Below are positions 63,233 to 64,000 of a stretch of DNA of 64,000 nucleotides, piece after piece; position 1 is the stretch's first letter; the number at the start of each line of letters is the position of its first letter. The notes below the pieces were generated by a model. It was not told the origin of the DNA, searched no databases, and saw only the letters and a program-made list of their open reading frames with translations. The position numbers and the translations under genes are program-made. Source of the DNA: Streptomyces sp. NBC_00691 (lineage in GTDB: Bacteria; Actinomycetota; Actinomycetes; Streptomycetales; Streptomycetaceae); assembly GCF_036226665.1 (NCBI RefSeq), contig NZ_CP109007.1:4132501-4196500 (forward strand). The letters are read 5' to 3'.

Positions 63233-63282
63233 GGAAAGGCCCGATCGCTGGCGACGGGGGATGCACCAGCGACCGGGCTTCC
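63233..63282. terminator. Terminator after the secreted protein gene
   Basis: GGAAAGGCCCGATCGCTGG (63233-63251) pairs with CCAGCGACCGGGCTTCC (63266-63282) with two bulged or mismatched bases, around a 14-nt loop, 35 bp after the stop. Confidence 0.85.
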
Positions 63283-63417
63283 AGAACGGTAACAAGAGAT
63301 CTGCTGTTCGCAAATTCGATCTCGGTTATTCGGACAGGGATTTACCCGTCCGCAGACCGGGTTGTGGCGGAAGTCACCGACTGGTCGGTCTGTCAGTCAC
63401 CGATACCGCGCGGGGTA

Positions 63418-64000
63418 TCAGCTGAGAGTGACCTGACGGTTCGTGAGGCCACCCCGCGCGCGCCGCTCCTCCGCGGTGAGCGGAGCGTCCGATGCGAGCG
63501 CCTCGGTCAGCCTCTCGGCGAACTCGGCGGCGGGCTTCTCGCACTCCTCGGCGGTCATCGCGGTCGGCAGGTCCCAGACCGGCACCATCAGTCCGTGCGC
63601 GCGGAACGAACCGACGAGGCGGGTGTCCGCGCCGATGGAGGTGCCGCCGGCGGCCTGGAGACGGGCGAGCGCGTCGAGGAGCTTCTCCTCCGGGTACGGC
63701 ATGACCCAGCGCAGGTGGTTCTTGTCCGGGGTCTCGCACCAGTACGCCGAGTCGACGCTCGCCAGCTTCACGGTCGGGATCGCGGCAGCGTTGGCCCGCT
63801 CCAGGGATGCGGCGACCTCCGGGTCCGCGCCGTCCGCGGACTGCGGGATCCAGAACTCGAAGCCCGAGTGGACCTCAGGGGCGAACGTGGCGTCGGCGTC
63901 GAGCAGGTCCTGCAGACGCGGACCCTCGGCCGGGACGCGGCGCGGCGGGACCGGAGTGCCCGGCTCGGTCTCCAGGGCGCGCTGGAGGGTGTCGGCGAGG
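63418..64000 (-). CDS. DUF5926-family protein, partial
   Basis: The minus-strand frame is open from the window edge to a TGA at 63418-63420, giving about 194 C-terminal residues. Its sequence (LADTLQRALETEPGTPVPPRRVPAEGPRL; HSGFEFWIP; VKLASVDSAYWCETPDKNHLRWVMPYPEEKLLDALARL; VGSFRAHGLMVPVWDLP) matches the actinobacterial DUF5926 family as I recall it, whose function is unknown. The N-terminus, which in this family can bear a short Cys-rich SEC-C-type segment, lies outside the window. Its 3' end is near the inverted repeat GATACC...GGTATC. Confidence 0.8.
   Translation of the reverse strand, partial: LADTLQRALETEPGTPVPPRRVPAEGPRLQDLLDADATFAPEVHSGFEFWIPQSADGADPEVAASLERANAAAIPTVKLASVDSAYWCETPDKNHLRWVMPYPEEKLLDALARLQAAGGTSIGADTRLVGSFRAHGLMVPVWDLPTAMTAEECEKPAAEFAERLTEALASDAPLTAEERRARGGLTNRQVTLS

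Overview
The window is a stretch of Streptomyces chromosome. The DNA is very GC-rich, with strong third-position G/C bias and long shadow frames. It carries genus-typical genes: ssgR-ssgA, a Rex-controlled cydAB-cydCD operon, fused cydCD, and the dtpA/Sco/ECuC copper cluster. It starts inside dnaB and contains three perfect parS (ParB) sites plus one near-parS, and three groups of consensus DnaA boxes. Together these suggest a location close to oriC. No tRNA, rRNA, insertion sequence, prophage or CRISPR array was seen.

Region by region. (1) 0-12.3 kb: the end of dnaB, an alpha/beta hydrolase beside a decayed MarR gene, a serine hydrolase, GNAT enzymes, an intact MarR, a HAD phosphatase whose start codon overlaps parS, a flavohemoprotein, a NUDIX enzyme, a LysR regulator, a PLP-dependent sulfur amino acid enzyme, a low-molecular-weight tyrosine phosphatase and small membrane/cupin proteins. 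(2) 12.3-17.6 kb: ssgR (TTG start) and ssgA for sporulation-specific division, a YibE/F membrane protein, and thiC under a TPP riboswitch. (3) 17.6-23.5 kb: a membrane protein, a metallophosphatase with a Pro/Ala-rich N-terminus, a LacI regulator, a HisC-like aminotransferase and a cyclophilin-fold protein. (4) 23.6-31.6 kb: a Rex operator, cydA, cydB, fused cydCD starting on a parS, then a two-GAF histidine kinase. (5) 31.7-47.4 kb: HAD phosphatase, a DUF6083-like cysteine-rich protein, an F420-type oxidoreductase, RNA 2'-phosphotransferase (kptA), a MerR regulator, an EphD-like hydrolase-SDR fusion coupled to an M24 protein, a two-ATPase/two-permease ABC operon, an MFS exporter with a GntR regulator, lipoamide dehydrogenase and a rhomboid-like protein. 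(6) 47.5-51.1 kb: HAD phosphatase-serS and pheA, separated by a 0.5 kb spacer dense in DnaA boxes. (7) 51.1-57.4 kb: a minus-strand copper delivery operon, YcnI, Sco, ECuC, CopCD and the Tat-exported DyP peroxidase. (8) 57.5-64 kb: an RsbW-like kinase, aminopeptidase P, a SpoIIE-type phosphatase, a primase/polymerase-like protein without the expected acidic motif, a secreted protein and a DUF5926 protein that runs off the window.

The main non-coding themes are chromosome organisation (parS and DnaA boxes, with two parS sites doubling as ATG-TTT-CAC-GTG-AAA translation starts) and many short, lineage-looking tandem repeats in intergenic gaps. Functional links readable from the sequence are redox control of cytochrome bd (Rex), thiamine control of thiC, extracytoplasmic copper trafficking toward DtpA, and a possible partner-switching pair (kinase and phosphatase) around pepP.
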